From Actinophytocola sp049647105 (GTDB taxonomy: Bacteria; Actinomycetota; Actinomycetes; Mycobacteriales; Pseudonocardiaceae): 64,000 bases of DNA. The DNA lies in assembly GCF_049647105.1 (NCBI RefSeq), contig NZ_JBARWZ010000014.1, positions 1-64,000 on the forward strand, given 5' to 3'. Below the pieces are notes generated by a model that was given only the letters and a program-made list of their open reading frames with translations, had not been told where the DNA came from and did no database searches. How positions within the stretch are numbered: the first letter of the stretch is position 1; each line of letters opens with the position of its first letter. Shown here one piece after another: positions 17,435 through 25,961 of the stretch. The translations under genes and the position numbers were made by a program.

Positions 17435-18672
17435 GGGGTATCGCCTGCCGCCAGCCGGGTCACCCACCGGGCGTAGCGTTCGATCGCGCCCCGCTCGGTC
17501 AGCTTCTCCCGTGCGTACCGGGTACCCCGGTCACCGAGTTCCGCGCGACGGCGGGGATCGGTGCCGATGGCGCGCACGGCGTCGAGCAGCGCGCCAGGCT
17601 CACCAGGCGGCACCCGGACGCCTGCTCCCGACCTGGCAAGCTCGCGACTCGCCGGGCTGTCCGGCTCACTCGCGGCGACCACCGGCCTGCCGACGAGGAA
17701 GTACGAGGTCAGCTTGCTGGGCACCGACATCGTGTGCAGTCCGGGACGTTCGTTCACCAACAGCACGTCCGCCGCGGCCAGCACGTCGGGGAACCGGGCC
17801 TCCGCGACCGGGTCGAGCACGGAGACCGCGGTGACGTCCCTGGCATCGGCCACCACCGACGCCCGCCGGGAACCGTCGCCGAGCAGTACGAAGTGGACCC
17901 GGTCGCGGCCACCGGCGAGCCGTGCCGCCGCCACCACGTTGCCGAGCTCCTGTTTCGCGCCCATGTTCCCGGCATGCAGTGCCACTACCTGATCGGCGGG
18001 CCACCCCAGCTCGGCGCGGACTCGCTCCCGGTCGCCGCCCGGCGGGCGAATGTGGGTCCAGTTGCGGATGACCTCGACGCGCTCGGGGTCGACACCGTGC
18101 CGCCCGACGAGCGTGTCGCGGAACTGTTCGTGCACGACCACCACGCCGTCGGCGGCCAGGAGCAGCCCGCGTTCCAGCCGCAGCACCGCGGCGCCGCCGC
18201 GCCCGCCGAGCGAGCCGACCTCGGCGGCCGACTCGGCGTAGATGTCCTGCACGATCACCCCGAACGGCACCGAGAACCGACGTGCGGCCAGCCGCGCCGC
18301 GCCGACCGACAGCAGCGACGGGCTCACCCCGAGCACGACGTCGGGTCGTCGGCGTAGCGTGTGGGCGAGGGTGTGTGCCGCGAAGGAGGCTTCGTGGACC
18401 ATCCGGCCGACCCCGGTCGAGTCCGACGGGACGAAGTGGCGCAACCGCAGCAGGTCGACGTCGCCGTCCCGTTCGTGGCGCGCCAGGCCGGCCCGCCAGC
18501 CTCGGTAGCCGGGCGCGGTGGTCCACTGTGGATAGTACGGGAATCCGGTCACCACCCGGACGCGGTGACCCTCGGCGGCCAGTCCTCTGGCGGTGCCGGT
18601 GGTGTACGGCGCGATCCCCGCGTGCTCAGGCGTGTAGTTGAGGCCGACGATCAGTATGTTCAGCGGGCTCAT
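17431..18672 (-). CDS. WcaI-like family 4 glycosyltransferase
   Basis: 413 residues, GT-B fold. The N-terminus ILIVGLNYTPEHAGIAPYTTG is characteristic of WcaI-type colanic-acid transferases, and VVTGFPYYPQW is also typical. The nucleotide-sugar half has a GNMGAKQELGNVV loop, a later LLGDGSRR strand and a terminal VPPGEP segment. A GDP-fucose or related donor would fit because fcl is immediately upstream, but the donor is inference. The ATG overlaps the fcl stop (ATGA). Confidence 0.85.
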   Translation of the reverse strand: MSPLNILIVGLNYTPEHAGIAPYTTGTARGLAAEGHRVRVVTGFPYYPQWTTAPGYRGWRAGLARHERDGDVDLLRLRHFVPSDSTGVGRMVHEASFAAHTLAHTLRRRPDVVLGVSPSLLSVGAARLAARRFSVPFGVIVQDIYAESAAEVGSLGGRGGAAVLRLERGLLLAADGVVVVHEQFRDTLVGRHGVDPERVEVIRNWTHIRPPGGDRERVRAELGWPADQVVALHAGNMGAKQELGNVVAAARLAGGRDRVHFVLLGDGSRRASVVADARDVTAVSVLDPVAEARFPDVLAAADVLLVNERPGLHTMSVPSKLTSYFLVGRPVVAASEPDSPASRELARSGAGVRVPPGEPGALLDAVRAIGTDPRRRAELGDRGTRYAREKLTERGAIERYARWVTRLAAGDTP

Positions 18673-19646
18673 CTGCGGACGTGCTCCCGGTTGTCGAGGT
18701 ACCACTGGTAGGTCGCGGTGACGCCGTCCGCCAGGGAGATCGTGGGGCGCCAGCCCATGGCGGAGAGGCGGGAGATGTCGAGCACCTTGCGGGGGGTCCC
18801 GTCGGGCCGGTCCTCGTCGAACGCGATCTCACCCCGGTAGCCGACGGCGTCGGCCACCGAACCGGCGAGGTCGGCGATCGGCAGGTCCTGGCCGGTGCCG
18901 ACGTTGACCGGCTGGTCGCCGTCGTAGTGCCGCAGCAGGGTCAGGCACGCCCGCGCGAGATCGTCGGCGTGCAGGAACTCCCGCCTGGGCCTGCCGGTGC
19001 CCCACACCCGCACGACCGGCTCCGCGCGGACCCGCGCGTCGTGGAAGCGCCGGATCAGCGCGGGCAGTACGTGTGAGTGCTCGGTGTGGAAGTTGTCGTT
19101 GGGCCCGTAGAGGTTGGTCGGCATGGCCGAGATCCACGGCAGGCCGTCCTGCGCCCGCACGCCCCGGACGTGGATGAGCCCGGCGATCTTGGCGATCGCG
19201 TACGCCTCGTTGGTGACCTCGAGGGGACCGGTGAGCAGCGCGGACTCTCGAATCGGCTGCGGGGCGTCCCTGGGGTACACGCAGGAGGAACCGAGGAACA
19301 GCACCCTCGGCACACGCAGCTCCCGCGCGGCGTCGAGCACCGAGAGCTGGATGCGCAGGTTGTCGGACAGGAAGTCGGCGGGTGCCGCCGAGTTCGCCGC
19401 GATGCCGCCGACCCTCGCCGCGGCGAGCACGATCGCCTCCGGCCGGTTCGTGGTGAGGAACCGGCGGGTGGCGTCGCGGTTCCGAAGGTCCAGTTGGGAC
19501 GAACGGCGAACGAGGATCCTGGTGAAGCCTTCCGCGCGGAGGCGCCGGAGCACGGCGGAGCCGACGAGTCCCGTGTGGCCGGACACATAGATCGGTTGGT
19601 CGCTGTCCAAATGGTCTCTGTCCGAACCGGACGATACCTCAGGCAT
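18669..19646 (-). CDS. fcl: GDP-L-fucose synthase
   Basis: 325 residues, extended SDR. The dinucleotide loop is YVSGHTGLVGSAV; AARVGGIAAN, the LFLGSSCVYP serine strand and the catalytic Y-x3-K (EAYAIAK) are all present, with PTNLYGPNDNF typical of GDP-fucose synthases. It performs the epimerase/reductase step from GDP-4-keto-6-deoxymannose to GDP-L-fucose. AGAGGAG precedes the ATG by six bases. It is divergent from gmd, which makes its substrate; the two share a 138-bp promoter region. Confidence 0.92.
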   Translation of the reverse strand: MPEVSSGSDRDHLDSDQPIYVSGHTGLVGSAVLRRLRAEGFTRILVRRSSQLDLRNRDATRRFLTTNRPEAIVLAAARVGGIAANSAAPADFLSDNLRIQLSVLDAARELRVPRVLFLGSSCVYPRDAPQPIRESALLTGPLEVTNEAYAIAKIAGLIHVRGVRAQDGLPWISAMPTNLYGPNDNFHTEHSHVLPALIRRFHDARVRAEPVVRVWGTGRPRREFLHADDLARACLTLLRHYDGDQPVNVGTGQDLPIADLAGSVADAVGYRGEIAFDEDRPDGTPRKVLDISRLSAMGWRPTISLADGVTATYQWYLDNREHVRR

Positions 19647-19784
19647 CGAACTCCTCTACGGCTTGTCGGTGATCCTTTCGGGTGGATTCGGTGACAGCCA
19701 CTGTGCGGTTGCAATTGTCTGCTCTAGCTTTCGATGGCTTCACCTAGGCACACCAACCCACGACCGCTTGGAGGTGGGGAACCG
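19647..19784. promoter_or_regulatory. Divergent promoter region of fcl and gmd
   Basis: This 138-bp gap must drive the fcl operon to the left and the gmd operon to the right. It is richer in A/T than the flanks and ends in GGAGGTGGGG, the gmd ribosome-binding site. No clear operator was identified. Confidence 0.45.
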
Positions 19785-20816
19785 ATGAAACGTGCTCTGA
19801 TTACCGGGATCACTGGGCAGGATGGCAGCTATCTCGCGGAGTTGCTGCTCGAGAAGGGGTATGAGGTACACGGGATCGTGCGCCGGGCAAGCAGTTTCAA
19901 CACTTCCCGTATTGATCATCTGTATGAGGATCCTCGAGAGTCACTCACCAGACTGAACTTGCACTACGGAGATATGACCGACAGTTCGCGCCTGGTCAGG
20001 TTGATGCTGGAAATTCGGCCGGACGAGGTCTATCACCTCGCCGCGCAGAGCCACGTTCGGGTGAGCTTCGACGAACCTGTCCACACGGCGGACGTCACCG
20101 GACTCGGTACCATGCGGCTGCTTGAGGCGATTCGGGCGTCGGGTGTCCCTGCCCGCTTCTACCAGGCGTCGAGTTCGGAGATGTTCGGCGCCACTTCGCC
20201 GCCCCAGTGTGAACTCTCACCGTTCCAGCCACGATCGCCCTACGCCGCGGCCAAGGCGTTCGCCTACTGGGTGTGCCGCAACTACCGCGAGGCGTACGGC
20301 GTCTACGCCGTCAACGGTCTTCTGTTCAACCACGAGAGCCCCCGGCGCGGGGAGACCTTCGTGACCCGCAAGATCACCAAGGCGGCCGCACGGATCAGCG
20401 CGGGCCTGCAGGACACCCTCTATCTCGGCAACCTGGACGCCGTGCGCGACTGGGGCTACGCGCCGGAGTACGTCGACGCCATGTGGCGGATGCTCCAGCG
20501 GCCGGAGCCCGACGACTACGTCGTCGCCACCGGAACGTCGCGCACCGTACGACAGTTCGTGGCGGACGCCTTCAGCCAGGTCGGTCTGGACTGGACACAG
20601 CACGTCCGGTTCGACGAGCGACATCTGCGCCCGACGGAGGTGCGTGTGCTGATCGGCGACGCGAGCAAGGCGCGCGAGGAGCTGGGCTGGCAGGCGACCG
20701 TGCACGGCGCGGAGCTGGCGCGGATCATGGTCGACGCGGATGTCGCGGCACTCGGCGCCACCCCGGTCAAGCGGGAGGCACGGCCGGTGCCCGTGATGCG
20801 CCCGGTGGCACCGTGA
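19785..20816 (+). CDS. gmd: GDP-mannose 4,6-dehydratase
   Basis: 343 residues. ALITGITGQDGSYLAELLL is the diagnostic NADP loop, followed by GIVRRASSFNTSRIDHLY. YHLAAQSHVRVSF, the YQASSSEMFGA serine/glutamate strand, S-PYAAAKAFAYW (Y-x3-K) and LLFNHESPRRGETFVTRKI are all typical. It converts GDP-mannose to GDP-4-keto-6-deoxymannose, the substrate for Fcl. The ATG at 19785 follows GGAGG and was preferred over an upstream frame extension. The first 250 bp have noticeably more A/T at third positions than the rest of the gene. Confidence 0.95.
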   Translation: MKRALITGITGQDGSYLAELLLEKGYEVHGIVRRASSFNTSRIDHLYEDPRESLTRLNLHYGDMTDSSRLVRLMLEIRPDEVYHLAAQSHVRVSFDEPVHTADVTGLGTMRLLEAIRASGVPARFYQASSSEMFGATSPPQCELSPFQPRSPYAAAKAFAYWVCRNYREAYGVYAVNGLLFNHESPRRGETFVTRKITKAAARISAGLQDTLYLGNLDAVRDWGYAPEYVDAMWRMLQRPEPDDYVVATGTSRTVRQFVADAFSQVGLDWTQHVRFDERHLRPTEVRVLIGDASKAREELGWQATVHGAELARIMVDADVAALGATPVKREARPVPVMRPVAP

Positions 20817-20840
20817 GGACGAGACGGTGAGGACGGCACG

Positions 20841-22019
20841 GTGAGCAGGCGGGTACTGCACGCGGTGGCGAGTGCCGGCGACTCCTACGGCGGGGTCTCC
20901 ACCGCGCTCGCCTCTCTCGGCGCGGTCGAGGCGGCGGCGGCGCACGACGCTTCGCTGCTCACGCTGTACCGTCCGGAACAGGGCACGGCCGTCCTTTCGA
21001 GACTGCCAAGCTGGTTCGACGTCGAGGTGGTGCGGCCCGGCCCACTGGCGGGCCGGTTCCACGGCGGCAGCAGGCTGACCGCCGGACTGGAACGGTTGGT
21101 GCCGCAGCACGACCTCGTGGTGCTGCACGGTGTCTTCGACCTCGCCTCGCTGGTCGGCGGCCGGATGGCCCGTCGCTTCGGGGTGCCCTACCTGTTGTGG
21201 CCGCACGGCAGCCTCGACCCCTACGACCTCACCAAGCACGCGGTGGCCAAGCGGCGGCTCGCCGGTGTGTGGCGCGAGAACCTCGACGGTGCCGCCGCGC
21301 TGATGTGCACGACCACCAGGGAGGCGGAACTGCTCACCACGTTCGGCTCGCGGACCCGGCGCGAGGTGCTGCCGCTGCCGCTGCCGCTGCCGCTGTACGA
21401 CGAGCTGTCCGAGTTGGACAGGCCGGCGGCCAGGAGGCTTCTCGGGTTTCGGCAGGAGGCACGGGTCGTGCTGTATCTCGGCAGGATCGATCCCAAGAAG
21501 GGGCTCTCGCTCCTGCTGGACGCGTTCGAACAAGTTGCCGAGCGGCACGATGTGCTGTTGATCGTCGGGTCAGGTGACCGGAAGCTGACCGAGGCGCTGC
21601 GGATGCGGGCGCACGCCTCGCGGAACGCCGACCGGATCCTGTTCACCGGCTGGGTGGACCAGCGGCGACGCGGCGAACTGCTCGCCGCGGCCGACCTGTT
21701 CGTCCTGTTGTCGGACAACGAGAACTACAGCATGGCCACGGCGGAGGCGGTCGCGGCCGGGCTGCCAACGCTGGTCAGCGACCAGGTCTACCTGGCGGAC
21801 GAGCTGGCCAGGTGCCAGGCGACGGTCGTGGTGGCACGGTCTCTGCCGATGGTCGCGCGCCAGCTTCGGCGGCTGCTCGACGACGCGTCGCTGCGGGACG
21901 TGGTCGGGGCGACCGGCCGGCGGTGGGCGGCCGAGCACCTGAGCGTCCCCAGAGTGGCGCAACGGTACGCGAACCTCGTGGGAAAGGTGCTCACCTCGTG
22001 CCAAGCATCAGCGTACTGA
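20841..22019 (+). CDS. Family 4 glycosyltransferase
   Basis: 392 residues, GT-B. It opens VLHAVASAGDSYGGVSTALASL. The centre has LWPHGSLDPYDL, typical of GT4 enzymes acting on lipid-linked sugars, and the C-terminal half has VLYLGRIDPKKGLSLLLDAF, then ILFTGWV and the donor-site SDNENYSMATAEAVAAGLP. The interdomain linker carries an LPLPLPLPL run encoded by a hexamer tandem repeat. It lies 24 bp downstream of gmd and is probably co-transcribed. Acceptor unknown. Confidence 0.88.
   Translation: MSRRVLHAVASAGDSYGGVSTALASLGAVEAAAAHDASLLTLYRPEQGTAVLSRLPSWFDVEVVRPGPLAGRFHGGSRLTAGLERLVPQHDLVVLHGVFDLASLVGGRMARRFGVPYLLWPHGSLDPYDLTKHAVAKRRLAGVWRENLDGAAALMCTTTREAELLTTFGSRTRREVLPLPLPLPLYDELSELDRPAARRLLGFRQEARVVLYLGRIDPKKGLSLLLDAFEQVAERHDVLLIVGSGDRKLTEALRMRAHASRNADRILFTGWVDQRRRGELLAAADLFVLLSDNENYSMATAEAVAAGLPTLVSDQVYLADELARCQATVVVARSLPMVARQLRRLLDDASLRDVVGATGRRWAAEHLSVPRVAQRYANLVGKVLTSCQASAY
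21369..21395 (+). repeat. CTGCCG hexanucleotide tandem repeat
   Basis: Four and a half CTGCCG units encode LPLPLPLPL in the linker of the GT4 enzyme. A change of copy number would keep the reading frame. Confidence 0.7.
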
Positions 22020-22804
22020 TGCCCTGTTACGACGCCGGCCGGTATCTGAGAGCCAGTGTGGACAGTGCGGTCGGGCAGCTGGGACCGGACGACGAGCTGG
22101 TCGTCCAGGACGCGTGTTCGACCGACGGGTCCTCGGAGCTGCTGGACGAGATCGCGGCGGCCGACCATCGTGTCTCGGTCCGCCACGAGCGGGACGACGG
22201 GCAATCCGACGCGCTCAACCGCGCGCTGCGCCGTGCGCGTGGTGACCTCGTCTGCTGGCTCAACGCGGACGATCTGCTGTTGCCCGGCGCACTGGCCGCG
22301 GTGCGGGCCGAGGTCCTCGCAGGCGGCCGCACGCCGGAACTGGTGGTCGGGGGCTGGCAGCTGTTGTCGGCGAACGGTCTGGTGCTCCGGGAGAACCCGG
22401 CCGAGCGGCTCGATCACCGGACGGTCCTGCGCCGGGGTTGCTACGTCTTCTCCGGTGCGTTGCTCGTCCGCCGCGACGTGCTGGTCGCAGGCGGCGGTTA
22501 CGCCGCCGACCTGCACTACGTGATGGACTTCGACCTGATGCTGCGCCTCGCCGCCCGCCGCGACCAACTGCTCGTCCGGCATCCGCTGGCCGCGCTGCGC
22601 TACCACCGGGACAGCAAGTCCGGCGACGAGGTCGGCAGGTTCTTCACCGAGGCGCTCGGGGTCCGCTGGCGCGGTGTGCGCCACCCCGCCGACGTGCCGA
22701 GCGCCGCCGTGGGTTCGGTGGTCCACGGCATGGCCGTGGCCACCATGGGGCTCCGCTTCGGCGCCGTGTACTCCCGACTGCGCAGGAAGGCGATGACCCG
22801 ATGA
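21998..22804 (+). CDS. Family 2 glycosyltransferase
   Basis: 268 residues, GT-A. It begins PSISVLMPCYDAGRYLRASVDS. The metal-binding region is WLNADDLLLPGALAA (the D-x-D-like NADD), and a later FSGALLVRRDVLVAGGGY plus MDFDLMLRLA carry the acceptor and catalytic residues. The GTG at 21998, inside the end of the preceding gene, gives the correct N-terminus; longer upstream frames are shadows. It overlaps the previous gene by 22 bp and the next by four (ATGA). Confidence 0.85.
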   Translation: MPSISVLMPCYDAGRYLRASVDSAVGQLGPDDELVVQDACSTDGSSELLDEIAAADHRVSVRHERDDGQSDALNRALRRARGDLVCWLNADDLLLPGALAAVRAEVLAGGRTPELVVGGWQLLSANGLVLRENPAERLDHRTVLRRGCYVFSGALLVRRDVLVAGGGYAADLHYVMDFDLMLRLAARRDQLLVRHPLAALRYHRDSKSGDEVGRFFTEALGVRWRGVRHPADVPSAAVGSVVHGMAVATMGLRFGAVYSRLRRKAMTR

Positions 22805-23466
22805 CCTCACCGCGTGCCCGGCTGGCAGGTCTGTGCTGGCTACTGCCTCCCTGCCGGGCCAAGAACGCGTTGCTGACCCGGCTGGGGCATCGGGTGCATC
22901 CGAGCGCTCGGCTCGGCATCTGCGTCATGCTCGACGTCGGCGAGGTCGTCGTCGGCGCGGACACGATCATCGGCCACGGCAACGTCTTCCGAGGGCTGCG
23001 TGCCGTGCGCATCGGCGTCGAGGCGATCCTCGGCCAGTTCAACTGGTTCTCCAGGGCTCCCACGCTCACGCTGCCGGACGACGATCTCGCCGGCTCGCTG
23101 GTGATGGACGATCACACGGTGATCACCAGCCGGCACTACGTCGACTGCTCCGGCGGGCTGTGGATGGGCCGGTTCGCGACCATCGCCGGGGTGCGCAGCA
23201 CCGTACTCAGCCACACCATCGACCTCGGGCTCGGCCGCCAGGGCATCCGGCCCGTGCGACTCCTGGAGAAGGTGTTCGTCGGCTCCAACACAACGATGAT
23301 GCCCGGCACCACCGCCGCGAGCGGCGCGGTGTTCGCCGCGGGCAGCGTCACCGCCCTCGACGGCGATTACGCGGCGGGCACCCTGCACGGGGGCGTACCG
23401 GCCAAACCGATCAAGCCGATCGACGGCGCCTACTTCCACCGCACGCGGACGTGGGCAACGGAGTGA
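22801..23466 (+). CDS. Left-handed beta-helix acyltransferase
   Basis: 221 residues with hexapeptide-repeat character (VHPSARLGICVMLDVGEVVVGADTIIG, later LEKVFVGSNTTMMPGTTAASGAVFAAGSV). The family O-acetylates sugars in polysaccharide loci. A catalytic-type His lies in the coil around SRHYVDCSG or LSHTID. The ATG overlaps the GT2 stop, and its own stop overlaps the polymerase GTG, so the gene is translationally coupled on both sides. Substrate unknown. Confidence 0.8.
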   Translation: MTSPRARLAGLCWLLPPCRAKNALLTRLGHRVHPSARLGICVMLDVGEVVVGADTIIGHGNVFRGLRAVRIGVEAILGQFNWFSRAPTLTLPDDDLAGSLVMDDHTVITSRHYVDCSGGLWMGRFATIAGVRSTVLSHTIDLGLGRQGIRPVRLLEKVFVGSNTTMMPGTTAASGAVFAAGSVTALDGDYAAGTLHGGVPAKPIKPIDGAYFHRTRTWATE

Positions 23467-24965
23467 CGTCCGCGCAGGGAACCCTCTCGCGCACGACGGG
23501 CACCGCACTGGCCGCGCCGGTGCTCGCGGGCCTCGCGGCGTGGACGTTCCTGCCGGAGGTCGGCCGGATCTCGCTCACCGAGATCGCCGCGCTGCTGCTG
23601 GCACCCTGCTGTCTGGTGGCGCTGGTGCGCCTGCCGAGAGGCGGGGCGCTCGTGGTGTTCGCCGTGCTGTGGCTGGTCGGCATCACGCTGGGCCAGCTGA
23701 CGCATCCTGCCGACACGACGACCGTCGTCAAAGCGGTCTCGTCGGCCGTGATGCTCGTGCTGACCGTCGGCCTCGTGGTCGCCGTGCTCCGGCACGGTTC
23801 CCCTGGCGGGCTCGACCTCGCGCGTCACCGGCTGGTCGTCGCGTTCGCGGTCGGCCAGCTGATCGGCATGGCGCTGACACCGCCCGCGGTGGCGGTGCTC
23901 GACCCGTGGAAGTTCGGTATCGGGCAGGCGGTCACGCTGCTCGTGCTGGTCCTCACGGAACGGGCGTGGCGGAACGCGCGCCGGGTCGTGGTGCCAGTGG
24001 TCCTGGTGGGAATGGCAGGCGTCCACCTGGTGCTCGGCTCACGCAGTCTGTGCCTGCTCGCGCTGATCATCGCGCTGGCGGCGGTGGTCACCTGGCTGGG
24101 CGGCACGCGGCCATCGGCGAGGATCGTCGTGTTCGGACTGTTCGCGGTGGTCGGCGCCGTGCTGCTCGACGGTTTCTACGTCGACCTGGCCGGCTCGGGA
24201 ACACTCGGCGACGCCGCGACGCAGAAGCTGCGCTTCCAGGACGGTGAGCTCGGCGTCGCCGTCGGCGGGCGCAAGGACTTCGTGTTCGTGCTGTTCGGCG
24301 CGCTGCACTCACCGTGGGTCGGGTGGGGACCCGCCGCCGTGGTGCCGCCCGAGGTGAAGTCGGCCGCCGTGCACTGGCTGGTGGACCACGGTTATCCCAT
24401 CTACGGCTACGACCTGATGACGTTCGTCATGCCGGAGTCGCTGTTCGTGCACTCGGTCGTGCTCGGCGGCTGGGTCACCGCGGGCGTCGCCGCGCTGCCC
24501 TTCTGGGTGCTGGTGATCGTGTTCCTCGTGCGCGGGTTCGCGGACGCGGTACGCCGAGGCGCCTTCGCCGAGGCGTTCCTCGTGCTGACCGCGTTGTGGC
24601 ACGTGTTCTTCTCACGCCTCGGCGACACCACGCGCGGGCACATCGCGGTCGCGGTGGCGCTGGCGATCATCGGACTGGCCGCGCGTGACGCGGTACGCGA
24701 GCAGGGCGGTGACGAGGACACAGACAATCCCGTACCCGACGGCGGCTCCGACGGCGGGCTGCGGCGCTGCGGCGGCGCCGAGGCCTGCGGCGCCGAGCCC
24801 GAGCAGCACCCCGGCAGGCAGGATGACGGTGACCGCCAGCTCGTCCCCTGCGGCCTGCAGCCGCAGTACCAGCAGCTGCGCCAGCAGCACGCACGCGGCG
24901 GCGACCAGGTAGCAGCGCACGGCGGGCAACGCGGGGACGAACACCGGACCCGCCAGGGTCGGTAG
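23463..24965 (+). CDS. Wzy-like O-antigen/exopolysaccharide polymerase
   Basis: 500 residues if read to the first stop. At least ten hydrophobic helices cover residues 15-415, and a large extracytoplasmic loop (about 235-310, with LGDAATQKLRFQDGELG and VGGRKDFVF) resembles O-antigen ligase/Wzy proteins, which polymerise repeat units. GTGA overlap with the acyltransferase fixes the start at 23463. After residue 415 (RDAVREQ) the sequence becomes hydrophilic and compositionally odd because it runs 354 bp antisense through the 3' end of the convergent flippase gene. The true functional part may end near there. Confidence 0.75.
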   Translation: MTSAQGTLSRTTGTALAAPVLAGLAAWTFLPEVGRISLTEIAALLLAPCCLVALVRLPRGGALVVFAVLWLVGITLGQLTHPADTTTVVKAVSSAVMLVLTVGLVVAVLRHGSPGGLDLARHRLVVAFAVGQLIGMALTPPAVAVLDPWKFGIGQAVTLLVLVLTERAWRNARRVVVPVVLVGMAGVHLVLGSRSLCLLALIIALAAVVTWLGGTRPSARIVVFGLFAVVGAVLLDGFYVDLAGSGTLGDAATQKLRFQDGELGVAVGGRKDFVFVLFGALHSPWVGWGPAAVVPPEVKSAAVHWLVDHGYPIYGYDLMTFVMPESLFVHSVVLGGWVTAGVAALPFWVLVIVFLVRGFADAVRRGAFAEAFLVLTALWHVFFSRLGDTTRGHIAVAVALAIIGLAARDAVREQGGDEDTDNPVPDGGSDGGLRRCGGAEACGAEPEQHPGRQDDGDRQLVPCGLQPQYQQLRQQHARGGDQVAAHGGQRGDEHRTRQGR

Positions 24966-25886
24966 CAGCACGGGCATGGCCACGAACACGACGGCGAGAC
25001 CGGCCAGGCTCACCACGGCCAGCAGTCGCAACGTCCTGCCCGCGGCACGGTCACCCGCGGCGAGCGCGGGCAGCAGCGCGCTGCCCGCGGCGCCGATCAA
25101 CAGCAGCACCGGACCCAGCAGCCGGGCGCCGAGCGCGTACTGACCGGCGGCGACCGATCCCGCCACCATCGCGACCACCACCGAGTCCAGCAGCACCAGG
25201 TTGCCCGCGACACTCGCACCGGCGAAGCGGATGCCGTAGCGGAACACCGCGCCGGGACGGGCGGTCCGCGCCGCGCGGACGGTGGCGCGCAGACGCGGAA
25301 CCGCGGCCGCCGCGGCGATGGCGGACCCGGCCAGCAGTCCCGTTGTACAGGCCACCGGAGCCGAGCATCCGGCTGACCACACGCCGAGTCCCAGCACCAG
25401 CGCACCGGCGCGTTCTCCGGCCGCCAGCAGCGCACTGCGTCTGGCCAGACCGTCCACTTGCCACAGTGCTTGTGCGACAAGAACAGGACCGCGCACCACG
25501 GGGTAGGCCAGCGCGCAGCCCAGCGCGACGTTCCTCGTCACGGCGACGACCGCGAGCACGGGCACGATCGCGACCGCCGGCTTGATCAGCACCAGTCCGC
25601 GCACGACGGCGCGGTCAAGGTGGCCGAGGCCGCCGTCGCGAAGCAGGCGGGTGGTGGCGCCCGCGTCGAGCAACGGGGTGAACGCCATCGCGACGCCGTA
25701 GTAGACGGCCGTGATGCCGAGCGCGGCGGCGTCGTCATGGGTGATCGTGACCAGCAGCACCAGGGTCAGCGCCTGGGCGACCAGCTGGCCGCCGCCGATC
25801 GTGACGACCGCGGCGGCCATCGAGCGGACGGAGCCCCGCTGCTGATCACTCGATCGTGTTGAGGTCGGCGGATCCGAAGGCGCCAT
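24612..25886 (-). CDS. Wzx-like polysaccharide flippase
   Basis: About 424 residues with 12 or more membrane helices throughout (for example AAAVVTIGGGQLVAQALTLVLLV, VAMVAGSVAAGQYALGARLLGPVLLL). The layout of the MATE/Wzx polysaccharide export family is clear, including a cytoplasmic-loop basic pattern. It should flip the lipid-linked repeat unit. The ATG at 25886 is uncertain; a GTG at 25904 is possible and no strong Shine-Dalgarno is visible. The 3' end overlaps the polymerase gene by 354 bp in convergent orientation. Divergent from the first FkbM methyltransferase. Confidence 0.8.
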   Translation of the reverse strand: MAPSDPPTSTRSSDQQRGSVRSMAAAVVTIGGGQLVAQALTLVLLVTITHDDAAALGITAVYYGVAMAFTPLLDAGATTRLLRDGGLGHLDRAVVRGLVLIKPAVAIVPVLAVVAVTRNVALGCALAYPVVRGPVLVAQALWQVDGLARRSALLAAGERAGALVLGLGVWSAGCSAPVACTTGLLAGSAIAAAAAVPRLRATVRAARTARPGAVFRYGIRFAGASVAGNLVLLDSVVVAMVAGSVAAGQYALGARLLGPVLLLIGAAGSALLPALAAGDRAAGRTLRLLAVVSLAGLAVVFVAMPVLLPTLAGPVFVPALPAVRCYLVAAACVLLAQLLVLRLQAAGDELAVTVILPAGVLLGLGAAGLGAAAAPQPAVGAAVGYGIVCVLVTALLAYRVTRGQSDDRQRHRDRDVPARGVAEA

Positions 25887-25961
25887 GGAGCGCAGTATGC
25901 GCACAATTTGAGCCCCGGTGCTCGCCGGGAGCTATCGCGATCCAGGCAGAGGAAGTGGAAC

